In this document: positions 1-6,767 of the stretch, piece by piece
Numbering within the stretch: position 1 is the stretch's first letter
How the letters are laid out: each line of letters opens with the position of its first letter
Assembly: GCA_051011115.1 (NCBI GenBank)
Contig: JBPCUN010000153.1
Coordinates: 1 to 11,294, forward strand
Source: Profundicola sp051011115
GTDB lineage: Bacteria; Bacteroidota; Bacteroidia; Flavobacteriales; Weeksellaceae
Reading direction: 5' to 3'
DNA: 11,294 bases
Notes under the pieces: generated by a model
The model's database searches: none
What the model saw: only the letters and a program-made list of their open reading frames with translations
What the model was told of the DNA's origin: nothing
Position numbers and translations under genes: made by a program

Positions 1-702
1 CCATTAGACTTCTCTATAACCAAGAATGTGGCTATGATGTTGGTAGGTGCAGTGTTGTTGATTATCTTGTTTGGGTCTGTTGCTAGATCATATAGAAAGG
101 GAATGGTACCAACAGGATTGGCTGGGTTCTTAGAGCCACTCGTTGTTTTTGTAAGAGAAGATATTGCTATCCCAAATATTGGAAAACGCAAGTATAAGAG
201 GTATATGCCCTATTTGCTAACGTTATTTTTCTTTATTTGGATACTAAATTTAATGGGTTTGATTCCAGGTGCAGCTAACGTTACAGGTAATATTGCCTTT
301 ACGATGGTGTTGGCTTTTATTACCCTAGTGGTTGTAAATGTGAGTGGTACTAAGACTTATTGGGGACACATTTTTGACCCATTAGGAAACGGAATGCCTT
401 GGTATGGTAAGATTCTTATCTACCCTATTTTAGTATTAGTAGAGGTAATCGGAATTTTTACGAAACCTATTGCCCTTATGATTCGTCTTTTTGCTAATAT
501 GACAGCAGGACACATTATTATCTTAAGTTTTATTTCATTAATATTTATTTTAGGAACAATAGCAGTATCACCAGCTTCCATATTTTTGACATTATTCATT
601 AACTGTCTAGAATTATTGGTAGCAGCGTTACAAGCATATATTTTTACATTACTTACAGCTTTATTCATTGGAATGGCAGTAGTAGAACACGACGAACATT
701 AA
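1..702 (+). CDS. atpB: ATP synthase F0 subunit a, 3' part (5' truncated by window edge)
   Basis: Membrane subunit of the F-type ATP synthase that carries the two proton half-channels against the c-ring. The frame is open from base 1 (first residues PLDFSITKN) to the TAA at 700-702, giving 233 residues; the N-terminal part, including the true start, is outside the window. The GTG at 28 is internal, not a start. Several hydrophobic helices are visible. The essential arginine lies in the motif MIRLFANMTAGH, with the Arg codon at 484-486. In the same motif a His (511-513) stands where E. coli has Glu219, and a Glu (610-612, in NCLELLVAALQ) stands where E. coli has His245, a reciprocal swap also found in mitochondrial subunit a. 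Followed by atpE after 33 A/T-rich bases. Identification is secure. Confidence 0.96.
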   Translation, partial: PLDFSITKNVAMMLVGAVLLIILFGSVARSYRKGMVPTGLAGFLEPLVVFVREDIAIPNIGKRKYKRYMPYLLTLFFFIWILNLMGLIPGAANVTGNIAFTMVLAFITLVVVNVSGTKTYWGHIFDPLGNGMPWYGKILIYPILVLVEVIGIFTKPIALMIRLFANMTAGHIIILSFISLIFILGTIAVSPASIFLTLFINCLELLVAALQAYIFTLLTALFIGMAVVEHDEH

Positions 703-735
703 TTTGAAATTCATTATTAATTTAAATTTTATATC

Positions 736-945
736 ATGACTGGAACATTAGCAGCAATTGGTGCAGGCTTAGCAGTATTAGGAATCGGTTTAGGAATCGG
801 TAGAATCGGTGGTCAGGCAATGGACGCAATGGCGCGTCAGCCAGAGGCCTCAGGTAAAATTCAAACTGCTATGATTATCGCAGCAGCGTTGATCGAGGGT
901 GCGGGTCTATTCGGACTTGTAATTGCATTCTTGAACAACGGGTAA
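736..945 (+). CDS. atpE: ATP synthase F0 subunit c (proteolipid, c-ring monomer)
   Basis: A 69-residue hairpin of two hydrophobic helices joined by the polar loop ARQPEASGK (33-41); many copies form the rotor ring of F0. The first helix is glycine-rich (GAGLAVLGIGLGIGRIGG), as needed for tight packing. The ion-binding carboxylate is Glu54 in LIEGAGLFG. By motif alignment, the extra ligands typical of Na+ rings are absent: the Gln of helix 1 is Ile21, and the Ser-Thr after the Glu is Gly55-Ala56. Proton coupling is therefore predicted. Length is normal for the family. There is no Shine-Dalgarno sequence; the leader is A/T-rich. A terminator-like hairpin begins 7 bases after the stop codon and separates it from atpF. 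Confidence 0.97.
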   Translation: MTGTLAAIGAGLAVLGIGLGIGRIGGQAMDAMARQPEASGKIQTAMIIAAALIEGAGLFGLVIAFLNNG

Positions 946-952
946 ATGAACT

Positions 953-988
953 AAAGCCCGTCTATGCGGTTGGCAATCGGGCTTTTTT
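953..988 (+). terminator. Terminator-like hairpin between atpE and atpF (probable attenuator)
   Basis: Perfect 8-bp stem, AAAGCCCG at 953-960 with CGGGCTTT at 978-985, and a run of six T at 983-988. A further 3-bp stem (TGC 965-967 with GCA 973-975) may close the inside around a GGTTG loop. This is the usual shape of a rho-independent terminator, but it lies inside the atp operon, 7 bases after the atpE stop and 34 bases before the atpF start. I infer partial termination or 3'-end protection of an atpE-ending transcript. I see no clear promoter between it and atpF, so some read-through must occur. Confidence 0.8.
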
Positions 989-1022
989 ATTTAAATTTAA
1001 ATTAATTTTTTAATATAAAAAT

Positions 1023-1517
1023 ATGGAATTATTAACTCCATCCATTGGTTTAATTTTCTGGACTACGGTAGTTTTCGTAATTTTATTGTTTATCCTTGCG
1101 AAGTTTGCTTGGAAACCAATATTGAATGCCGTAAATGAAAGAGAGCAGCACATAGAAGATGCTTTAAATCAAGCAAAAAAGGCAAGAGAAGAAATGGCTT
1201 ACTTGAAGTCAGAAAACGAAAGAATTTTGCAAGAGGCTAGAGAAGAGCGCGATGCTATGTTGAAGGATGCACGTGAAATGCGTGAGAAAACCATCAATCT
1301 TGCTAAAGATGAAGCGAAGGCTGAAGCAGAGAAAATTATTGTTTCTGCAAGGGAAAGCATTCAGAATGAAAAAGCAGCAGCATTGGCAGATATTAAAAAC
1401 CAAGTTGCAGTATTGTCTGTTGGTGTAGCAGAAAAGGTCTTAGGTAAAGAACTAAGCCAAGATAAAGCACAGGCGCAATATGTAAATCAATTAATTAACG
1501 ATATTAATTTAAGTTAA
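1023..1517 (+). CDS. atpF: ATP synthase F0 subunit b (peripheral stalk)
   Basis: A 164-residue protein with one N-terminal membrane segment (about residues 8-27, IGLIFWTTVVFVILLFILA), followed by a long charged helix rich in Ala, Glu, Lys and Arg (about 35-140) that suits the right-handed coiled coil of the b dimer. It links subunit a in the membrane to delta/alpha at the top of F1. Length matches bacterial b subunits. The ATG at 1023 puts the membrane segment at the expected place and no alternative start is better. The stop TAA overlaps the atpH start by one base (TAATG at 1515-1519), implying translational coupling of the two peripheral-stalk genes. Confidence 0.96.
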   Translation: MELLTPSIGLIFWTTVVFVILLFILAKFAWKPILNAVNEREQHIEDALNQAKKAREEMAYLKSENERILQEAREERDAMLKDAREMREKTINLAKDEAKAEAEKIIVSARESIQNEKAAALADIKNQVAVLSVGVAEKVLGKELSQDKAQAQYVNQLINDINLS

Positions 1518-2080
1518 TGGCACATTATCGTGTAGCAAAGAGATACGCCAGAGGTTTTATGGATTTTATAGAAACATCTACTACAAAAGAAGATGTTATT
1601 GTAAAAGAAATGAAGCAACTTGGCAAACTTATTAAAACCAATAGGGATTTAAGTAATTTCTTTAACTCTCCAGTATTAGAGTACAAAAAGAAAACTAAAA
1701 TCATTTATGAAGTTTTTAAAGACTTTTCAGAAGAAACAAAAACCTTTCTTGCCCTTATTATAAAACAAGGTAGAAGTGAGGCTATCGAGAGTATTACCAA
1801 AGAATTTTTAGAGCTCTATAGAAAGAAGCATAAAATTGAACGTGCAACCATTACATCTGCACAGCCTTTGGATACTGATCAAGTAAACGCTATTATAGAA
1901 AAAGCTAAAACTATTTTACCAGAGGGTACTACAGTGAAGGTGAAAAATAAAATTAATCCAGATTTAATCGGTGGTTTTATTTTAAGGTTAGCAGACAAGC
2001 AATTTGATGCTTCGATGAAAACCAAACTAGAGAACATTAGAAAAGAATTTGATTCAAATCATTATATTCCAAAGATTTAA
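1517..2080 (+). CDS. atpH: ATP synthase F1 subunit delta (OSCP homologue)
   Basis: A 187-residue soluble protein of the delta/OSCP family that joins the N-terminal ends of the alpha subunits to the b stalk. The N-terminus AHYRVAKRYARGFMDF is the typical first helix of the family. The C-terminal part, VKVKNKINPDLIGGFILRL (about 147-165), carries the family's conserved pattern of a basic stretch followed by an I-x-P-[DE]-L-I-G-G-F motif. Its start codon overlaps the atpF stop by one base, and atpA follows after 12 bases. The order b-delta-alpha is the usual one. Nothing appears broken. Confidence 0.95.
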   Translation: MAHYRVAKRYARGFMDFIETSTTKEDVIVKEMKQLGKLIKTNRDLSNFFNSPVLEYKKKTKIIYEVFKDFSEETKTFLALIIKQGRSEAIESITKEFLELYRKKHKIERATITSAQPLDTDQVNAIIEKAKTILPEGTTVKVKNKINPDLIGGFILRLADKQFDASMKTKLENIRKEFDSNHYIPKI

Positions 2081-2092
2081 CTTTTAAAAGTC

Positions 2093-3673
2093 ATGGCAGA
2101 AATCAACCCGGCTGAAGTTTCAGCAATATTAAAACAACAATTATCTAACTTTAATTCTAATACAGAATTATCAGAAGTTGGTACAGTACTACAAGTAGGT
2201 GATGGTATCGCACGTATATATGGACTAGAAAACGCACAATATGGTGAGTTGATAGAATTCAGTACTGGTCTAGAAGGTATGGTACTAAACTTAGAAGAAG
2301 ATAACGTAGGTGTTGTACTTTTAGGAGAGTCAAAAGGTATTAAAGAAGGAGATACAGCAAAGAGAACCAATAGAATTGCTTCTATCAACGTAGGGGAATC
2401 TATGCTAGGACGTGTAGTTAATACATTAGGAACTCCAATCGATGGTAAAGGGCCATTAGAAGGAGAGCTCTTTGAATTACCATTAGAAAGAAAAGCACCA
2501 GGGGTGATTTTCCGTGAGCCAGTTTCTGAGCCTTTACAAACTGGAATCGTGGCAATAGATTCTATGATACCTGTAGGGCGTGGGCAACGTGAGCTTATCA
2601 TTGGAGACCGCCAAACTGGAAAATCTACTGTAGCGATTGATACGATTATTAATCAAAAAGAATTTTACGATAGAGGAGAACCCGTATTCTGTATCTATGT
2701 TGCAATAGGGCAGAAAGCCTCTACAGTAGCACAAAATGTCGCTGTATTAGAAGAGCATGGTGCTATGGCTTATACTGTAATCGTAGCGGCGAATGCATCA
2801 GATCCGGCTCCAATGCAAGTATATGCACCAATGGCTGGAGCTGCAATCGGAGAGTACTTCCGAGATACAGGTAGACCAGCATTAATTGTATTTGATGATT
2901 TATCTAAACAAGCAGTAGCATACCGTGAGGTTTCATTACTTCTTAGAAGACCTCCAGGACGTGAGGCTTATCCAGGGGATGTTTTCTACTTGCACTCAAG
3001 ATTGTTGGAGCGTGCTGCAAAAATCATTGGGGATGATAGCGTAGCTAAAACAATGAATGATTTACCAGATGCATTAAAAGGTCATGTAAAAGGTGGCGGT
3101 TCATTAACTGCATTGCCGATTATTGAAACTCAAGCAGGAGACGTTTCTGCGTATATTCCAACCAACGTAATTTCTATTACAGATGGTCAGATATTCTTAG
3201 AGTCAGATTTATTTAACTCTGGGGTAAGACCGGCGATCAACGTAGGTATTTCTGTATCTCGTGTAGGGGGTGCAGCGCAGATTAAATCTATGAAAAAGGT
3301 ATCTGGTACGCTTAAGCTAGATCAAGCGCAATACCGTGAGCTAGAGGCTTTCGCTAAGTTTGGATCTGATCTAGATGCTGCTACGATGGGGGTTATTGGT
3401 AAAGGAGAAAGAAATGTTGAAATCTTAAAGCAACAGGTGAATTCACCCATGGCTGTAGAGAATCAAGTAGCAATCATCTATGCTGGAACCAAAAACTTGA
3501 TGAGACATATACCTGTAGAAAAGGTAAAAGATTTCCAAGAAGAATATATTGCATTCCTGAACCAAAAACATGGTGATGTAATGGCTGCTTTAAAGGCGGG
3601 TAAATATACAGATGAGCAAACAAGTGTTTTAGATAGTGTAGCAAAAGACCTATCTTCTAAATACGCAAAATAA
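2093..3673 (+). CDS. atpA: ATP synthase F1 subunit alpha
   Basis: A 526-residue non-catalytic nucleotide-binding subunit, three copies per F1. In order it shows the N-terminal beta-barrel region (about 25-95), the P-loop GDRQTGKS at 171-178, the VFDDL Walker B strand (266-270), the alpha/beta signature PAINVGISVS at 380-389, and the helical C-terminal domain. The arginine finger that reaches into the catalytic site of beta is Arg390, in SVSRVGGAAQ. The segment around 315-336 (DSVAKTMNDLPDALKGHVKGGG) looks longer than the E. coli counterpart, which I believe is usual in Bacteroidota. The start 12 bases after atpH gives the expected MAEINPAEVS N-terminus. A 79-base spacer with an inverted repeat separates it from atpG. 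Confidence 0.98.
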   Translation: MAEINPAEVSAILKQQLSNFNSNTELSEVGTVLQVGDGIARIYGLENAQYGELIEFSTGLEGMVLNLEEDNVGVVLLGESKGIKEGDTAKRTNRIASINVGESMLGRVVNTLGTPIDGKGPLEGELFELPLERKAPGVIFREPVSEPLQTGIVAIDSMIPVGRGQRELIIGDRQTGKSTVAIDTIINQKEFYDRGEPVFCIYVAIGQKASTVAQNVAVLEEHGAMAYTVIVAANASDPAPMQVYAPMAGAAIGEYFRDTGRPALIVFDDLSKQAVAYREVSLLLRRPPGREAYPGDVFYLHSRLLERAAKIIGDDSVAKTMNDLPDALKGHVKGGGSLTALPIIETQAGDVSAYIPTNVISITDGQIFLESDLFNSGVRPAINVGISVSRVGGAAQIKSMKKVSGTLKLDQAQYRELEAFAKFGSDLDAATMGVIGKGERNVEILKQQVNSPMAVENQVAIIYAGTKNLMRHIPVEKVKDFQEEYIAFLNQKHGDVMAALKAGKYTDEQTSVLDSVAKDLSSKYAK

Positions 3674-3684
3674 GTTCATTTTTG

Positions 3685-3723
3685 TAGTAGAAATATAGTT
3701 TATTAATGGCTATATTTCTACTA
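3685..3723 (+). repeat. Perfect 14-bp inverted repeat (RNA hairpin) between atpA and atpG
   Basis: TAGTAGAAATATAG at 3685-3698 is the exact reverse complement of CTATATTTCTACTA at 3710-3723, with an 11-base loop. Two G-U pairs can extend the base. No T-tract follows on either strand, so it is not a standard intrinsic terminator. It lies 11 bases after the atpA stop and 30 bases before the atpG start. A role as an RNA-stability or processing element is inferred from position only. Confidence 0.75.
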
Positions 3724-3753
3724 TGAATTTATCATTATTAACAATAATTAAGC

Positions 3754-4629
3754 ATGGCAAATTTAAAGGAAATACGTAGTAGGATTACATCGGTAGCATC
3801 AACGATGCAGATTACCAACGCCATGAAAATGGTTTCTGCTGCAAAACTTAAAAGAGCACAAGATGCTATTACCCAAATGCGACCGTATGCTAACAAGCTA
3901 CGTGAGTTAATGGATAATGTAAGTGCTAATGTATCAGATGAGTTAGGCAGCACTTTTACAGAGCAACGAGAGGTGAACAAAGTTCTTTTAATAGCCATCA
4001 CATCTAATCGCGGATTAGCTGGTGCTTTTAATACCAACATCATCAAAGAGGTAAATCGTTTAACGCAAGAGGATTATGCTGGTAAAGAAGTTTCTGTGCT
4101 AACGATCGGAAAGAAAGTAAATGATATTGTAAAGAAATCTCATCATATCTATGCGAATGAAAGTAGCTTATGGGATGATTTTACTTTTATAAACTCTTCT
4201 GTGATTGCAGACAAGGTTATGGCAGCTTTTGAGAATGAAGAATTTGATGAAGTGCGAGTGATTTATAATCACTTTAAGAATGCAGCCAATCAAATCGTGA
4301 TGAATGAACCTTTCTTACCCGTTTCTATTGAAACTGAAGAAGAGAAAGCGAGCACCATGAATACGGAAGTAGATTATATTTTTGAACCCAATAAAGAAGA
4401 AATTTTATTGGATTTAATTCCTAAAACATTAAAGACTCAATTATTCAAAGCATTATTAGATTCTAACGCTTCAGAACATGGTGCACGTATGACTACAATG
4501 CACAAAGCAACGGATAATGCCTCTGCATTAAAACGTGATCTTACACTACAATACAACAAAGCACGTCAAGCAGCGATTACCAACGAGATCCTAGAGATCG
4601 TAGGTGGAGCAGATGCTTTAGATGGATAA
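3754..4629 (+). CDS. atpG: ATP synthase F1 subunit gamma (central rotor shaft)
   Basis: A 291-residue protein, one copy per enzyme, forming the rotating coiled-coil shaft inside the alpha3beta3 ring. The N-terminal helix has the family pattern MANLKEIRSRI..STMQITNAMKMVSAAKL (1-32). The middle domain has the Rossmann-like strand VLLIAITSNRGLAGAFN. The C-terminal helix ends with the gamma signature ITNEILEIVGGADAL (about 275-289), which includes the conserved Glu and Gly-Ala. It is the last gene of the operon and is closed by a strong terminator 29 bases downstream. The beta (atpD) and epsilon (atpC) genes do not follow, unlike the E. coli order. Confidence 0.97.
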   Translation: MANLKEIRSRITSVASTMQITNAMKMVSAAKLKRAQDAITQMRPYANKLRELMDNVSANVSDELGSTFTEQREVNKVLLIAITSNRGLAGAFNTNIIKEVNRLTQEDYAGKEVSVLTIGKKVNDIVKKSHHIYANESSLWDDFTFINSSVIADKVMAAFENEEFDEVRVIYNHFKNAANQIVMNEPFLPVSIETEEEKASTMNTEVDYIFEPNKEEILLDLIPKTLKTQLFKALLDSNASEHGARMTTMHKATDNASALKRDLTLQYNKARQAAITNEILEIVGGADALDG

Positions 4630-4658
4630 GAACGAATAGATTTTTTAAAATTTTATAT

Positions 4659-4691
4659 AAACCGTCTTGATTCATATCGAGACGGTTTTTT
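4659..4691 (+). terminator. Intrinsic terminator of the atp operon
   Basis: A 13-bp stem (4659-4671 with 4676-4688, one G-T wobble, core AAACCGTCT/AGACGGTTT) closed by the tetraloop TCAT and followed by T at 4686-4691. It lies 29 bases after the atpG stop. The converging ABC-ATPase gene ends about 100 bases further on; the minus-strand side is A/T-rich but lacks a clean T-run, so termination in that direction would be weaker. Confidence 0.93.
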
Positions 4692-4794
4692 ATTGTTTTT
4701 ATATCGAAGATAGAAGGTGAGATTTAAATAAAACTTATAGCAACCACTACATCAACGATTACTCTAAAAGCTCCTATTCTCAAATTTTAACACA

Positions 4795-5772
4795 TTACCC
4801 AATCCAACGATAATCCGCTATATCAAATTTGATTGGTGTTTCTACTTTTAATCTTGTAGGGGAATAGGCTTTTAAAACCATGTTATCATATAGGATACTT
4901 ATTAAATAACTACTTCCCTGATATCGGTTATGTAATACAATCCCCTCTAAAGCTCCGTTTACATTCAATTTAATTTCTTCTGGGTAAATGGCTACCTCAT
5001 TTTTAAAGTAATTAGGAAATAGATTTAAAATATGTGCCTGTTCGCGGTTTATGAAATTTACCTCACCAAATAAACTGGCTACATAGCTATTCGCAGGATT
5101 TTGATATACCTGTTGAGGACGGCCTTGTTGAATTTTGTATCCGTCTTTCATCAAAATAATTTGGTCAGAAAATCCTAAAGCATCATCTGCCCTGTGAGAA
5201 GTAAATAACACGGCTATACTATTTTCTTCTAAAAACTGCATCAATTGTTCTCTAATAGATAAGTGTAATGAGGAATCTAATTGGCTAAATGGTTCATCTA
5301 GTAGCAATAGCTTAGGTGGCATGGCGAGTGCTCTAGCAATAGCAACTCTCTGCTTTTGCCCTCCACTAAGTTCATGAGATTTACTATCTGCTAGATCCGT
5401 GATAGATAGTGCTTTTAATACTTCTTGTACTCTTTTATGTTTATATTTACGATCTATGTTGCTTAAATATTTCCCTACAATTTCGCGTACAGGAATATAT
5501 TGATCTAATTGAAAATCCTGTGGAACATATTTTATGTATTCGTGCCCAGCTATCAGTTGATAATCTGGACCCTTGATTTCCTGATGATCAAAACTTATTT
5601 TACCAGAATCAGGTTGAATTTCTGCATGAATTGCTTTAAGTAAAGTAGATTTACCACTCCCACTTTCTCCCAGAATACATACCTTTTCTTTGGGTTGAAG
5701 ATGAAAAGTGACATCATTTAAAACAGGTTTCCCTTTGATGTATGAAAACTTTAAATCCTGAACACTTAGCAT
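4795..5772 (-). CDS. ABC transporter ATP-binding protein, CysA/PotA/FbpC-like, without adjacent permease
   Basis: A 325-residue cytoplasmic ATPase. Visible motifs in order: Walker A GESGSGKST (35-43), Q-loop Gln85 in VPQDF, ABC signature LSGGQKQR (135-142), Walker B LLLLDEP (155-161) with catalytic Glu160, D-loop SQLD, and H-loop His193 in FTSHR. All are intact, so it should hydrolyse ATP. After about residue 235 comes a roughly 90-residue C-terminal part that includes YPEEIKLNV and EGIVLHNRYQGSSYLISI; it resembles the TOBE-type regulatory domain of importers for ferric iron, polyamine, sulfate or molybdate. No permease or binding protein is present on either side, so the substrate cannot be told. 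It appears to be a single-gene unit with a -7 box 28 bases upstream of the ATG. Confidence 0.88.
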   Translation of the reverse strand: MLSVQDLKFSYIKGKPVLNDVTFHLQPKEKVCILGESGSGKSTLLKAIHAEIQPDSGKISFDHQEIKGPDYQLIAGHEYIKYVPQDFQLDQYIPVREIVGKYLSNIDRKYKHKRVQEVLKALSITDLADSKSHELSGGQKQRVAIARALAMPPKLLLLDEPFSQLDSSLHLSIREQLMQFLEENSIAVLFTSHRADDALGFSDQIILMKDGYKIQQGRPQQVYQNPANSYVASLFGEVNFINREQAHILNLFPNYFKNEVAIYPEEIKLNVNGALEGIVLHNRYQGSSYLISILYDNMVLKAYSPTRLKVETPIKFDIADYRWIG

Positions 5773-5800
5773 AACTTCCCTAGATTGGTTGAATAGGATA

Positions 5801-5808
5801 CAAAAATA
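5801..5808 (-). promoter_or_regulatory. Candidate -7 promoter box of the ABC ATPase gene
   Basis: The minus strand reads TATTTTTG, matching the Bacteroidota sigma-A consensus TAnnTTTG, with 28 bases to the ATG. I do not see a good TTG -33 element at the expected distance, so this rests on the -7 match and on position. Confidence 0.5.
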
Positions 5809-5844
5809 ACGATAACTAAAGGACTATCATATTAAATAAAGATG

Positions 5845-5872
5845 AAAAAAAGCCCTCTATTACAGAAGGCTT
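5845..5872 (-). terminator. Intrinsic terminator after the DUF3108 gene
   Basis: On the minus strand AAGCCTTCT pairs with AGAGGGCTT (9 bp, one G-U) around the loop GTAAT, followed by a run of seven T (plus-strand A at 5845-5851, overlapping the stem by two). It lies 36 bases after the DUF3108 stop codon and upstream of the ABC gene's promoter, so the two minus-strand genes are separate units. Confidence 0.88.
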
Positions 5873-5908
5873 ATTAAACAATAGTTATAATATATTTTAC
5901 GTGAGGGT

Positions 5909-6667
5909 TTACCTAAAATCCAAAGGATATTTCACATTTTTGAAGTCTTCGATGTCCATTTTAAGTTTACCTACAACTAATTCTGCATGAACACTTAGTG
6001 GGATTAAATTTTCATCATCACTTACCCACATGGTTACACTTTCACTTTTCTTGAATACTCTACCTTTTTGAACGTATGGTGTAAGCTTAATAGCATTTAT
6101 CCAACCGAATTTAGTCTTAATCTTTTCTCTTCCGTTTACTTTTAATTTAAATGGATATACTTCATCATCCATAAATACGTTAACTGTCAAGAATTCACCC
6201 GTCTGGAAATCATCAGGAGATTTAGTACGCAGATAATAAAAGGCTGAAAGCATATCCTGTACAGCAACATCATATTTTATAAATTTTACTCTTTTATTCT
6301 TTAAGTCATTAACGGTTACAATCTTCTGATTGTGGTCAAAAGTTAAAACTTTATTTTTGCTATAATTACTTTCTGTAATTTGACGGATAAATTTACTAGG
6401 ACGCATTTCATTTTTATCAAAATAGGTTTCATAATTGTTATCTACTTTATAAAATGCCCTTACAGCACCACTAGAAGATCCTTGTCCTACCACATGATAA
6501 TGTGGCTTTCCATTATAAGTTGTTTCTTTTAATTCTAATGTGGCAAATCCAGCATTCAAGAAACCATAATGAACGCGGTATTTTAATAGTTCATTATTAT
6601 TGAAACCTTGCCCATAAGTTAAACTTGATATTAGTATAAAGGTAAATAGGTATATTATTTTTTTCAT
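5909..6667 (-). CDS. Secreted DUF3108-family protein of unknown function
   Basis: A 252-residue protein with a clear signal peptide: MKK, a hydrophobic core, then SSLTYGQ with likely cleavage near residue 19-20. I see no lipobox cysteine, so it is expected as a soluble periplasmic or outer-membrane-associated protein. The start of the mature part, LLKYRVHYGFLNAGFATLEL, is the typical opening of the DUF3108 family (a beta-strand motif with a G-x-x-x-A-G step). The remainder is beta-rich and charged, with no recognisable catalytic motif. The family is widespread in Bacteroidota and has no established biochemical role; I assign none. It has its own -7 box and terminator, so it is probably transcribed alone. 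Confidence 0.85.
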   Translation of the reverse strand: MKKIIYLFTFILISSLTYGQGFNNNELLKYRVHYGFLNAGFATLELKETTYNGKPHYHVVGQGSSSGAVRAFYKVDNNYETYFDKNEMRPSKFIRQITESNYSKNKVLTFDHNQKIVTVNDLKNKRVKFIKYDVAVQDMLSAFYYLRTKSPDDFQTGEFLTVNVFMDDEVYPFKLKVNGREKIKTKFGWINAIKLTPYVQKGRVFKKSESVTMWVSDDENLIPLSVHAELVVGKLKMDIEDFKNVKYPLDFR

Positions 6668-6684
6668 AATTTGGTATATGCCAA

Positions 6685-6692
6685 CAAAAATA
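6685..6692 (-). promoter_or_regulatory. Candidate -7 promoter box of the DUF3108 gene
   Basis: The minus strand reads TATTTTTG (consensus TAnnTTTG), ending 17 bases before the ATG. A TTG lies at 6717-6719, 24 bases upstream, slightly beyond the usual spacing and partly inside the 17-bp inverted repeat. The box itself lies in the T-rich stretch that follows that hairpin. Confidence 0.5.
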
Positions 6693-6701
6693 CAAACACA
6701 A

Positions 6702-6750
6702 TGCCATAATACATAACAATTTGAAACACAATCTGTTATGTATTATGGCA
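6702..6750 (-). terminator. Perfect 17-bp inverted repeat downstream of korA (probable terminator)
   Basis: TGCCATAATACATAACA at 6702-6718 is the exact reverse complement of 6734-6750, with a 15-base loop that can itself form a 3-bp stem. It lies 17 bases after the korA stop. On the minus strand it is followed by TTGTGTTTGTATTTTTG, a T-rich but interrupted tail, so termination of the mrp-nfu-korA transcript is the likely role. The stem has only 5 G/C pairs. It also overlaps the upstream promoter region of the DUF3108 gene, so a second, operator-like role cannot be excluded. Confidence 0.65.
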
Positions 6751-6767
6751 GTGCTTATTAAATTTAA

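Noticed and set aside
28..30. GTG at 28 as the start of atpB
   Set aside because: The reading frame is open to base 1 and the upstream residues PLDFSITKN fit subunit a, so the gene is simply cut by the window edge.
2077..2601. A 174-codon open frame antisense to the start of atpA
   Set aside because: It lies wholly opposite a clearly real gene, its Ser/Pro/Thr-rich translation has no recognisable domain, and it reads as a codon-bias shadow of atpA.
4692..4794. A possible small gene or RNA between the atp terminator and the ABC gene
   Set aside because: About 100 bases of A/T-rich sequence between converging genes, with no open frame of note, no strong stem and no promoter box.
6702..6750. 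Terminal inverted repeats of a miniature mobile element
   Set aside because: The arms are only 15 bases apart, no flanking target-site duplication is visible, and no second copy is seen in the window. A hairpin after korA explains it better.
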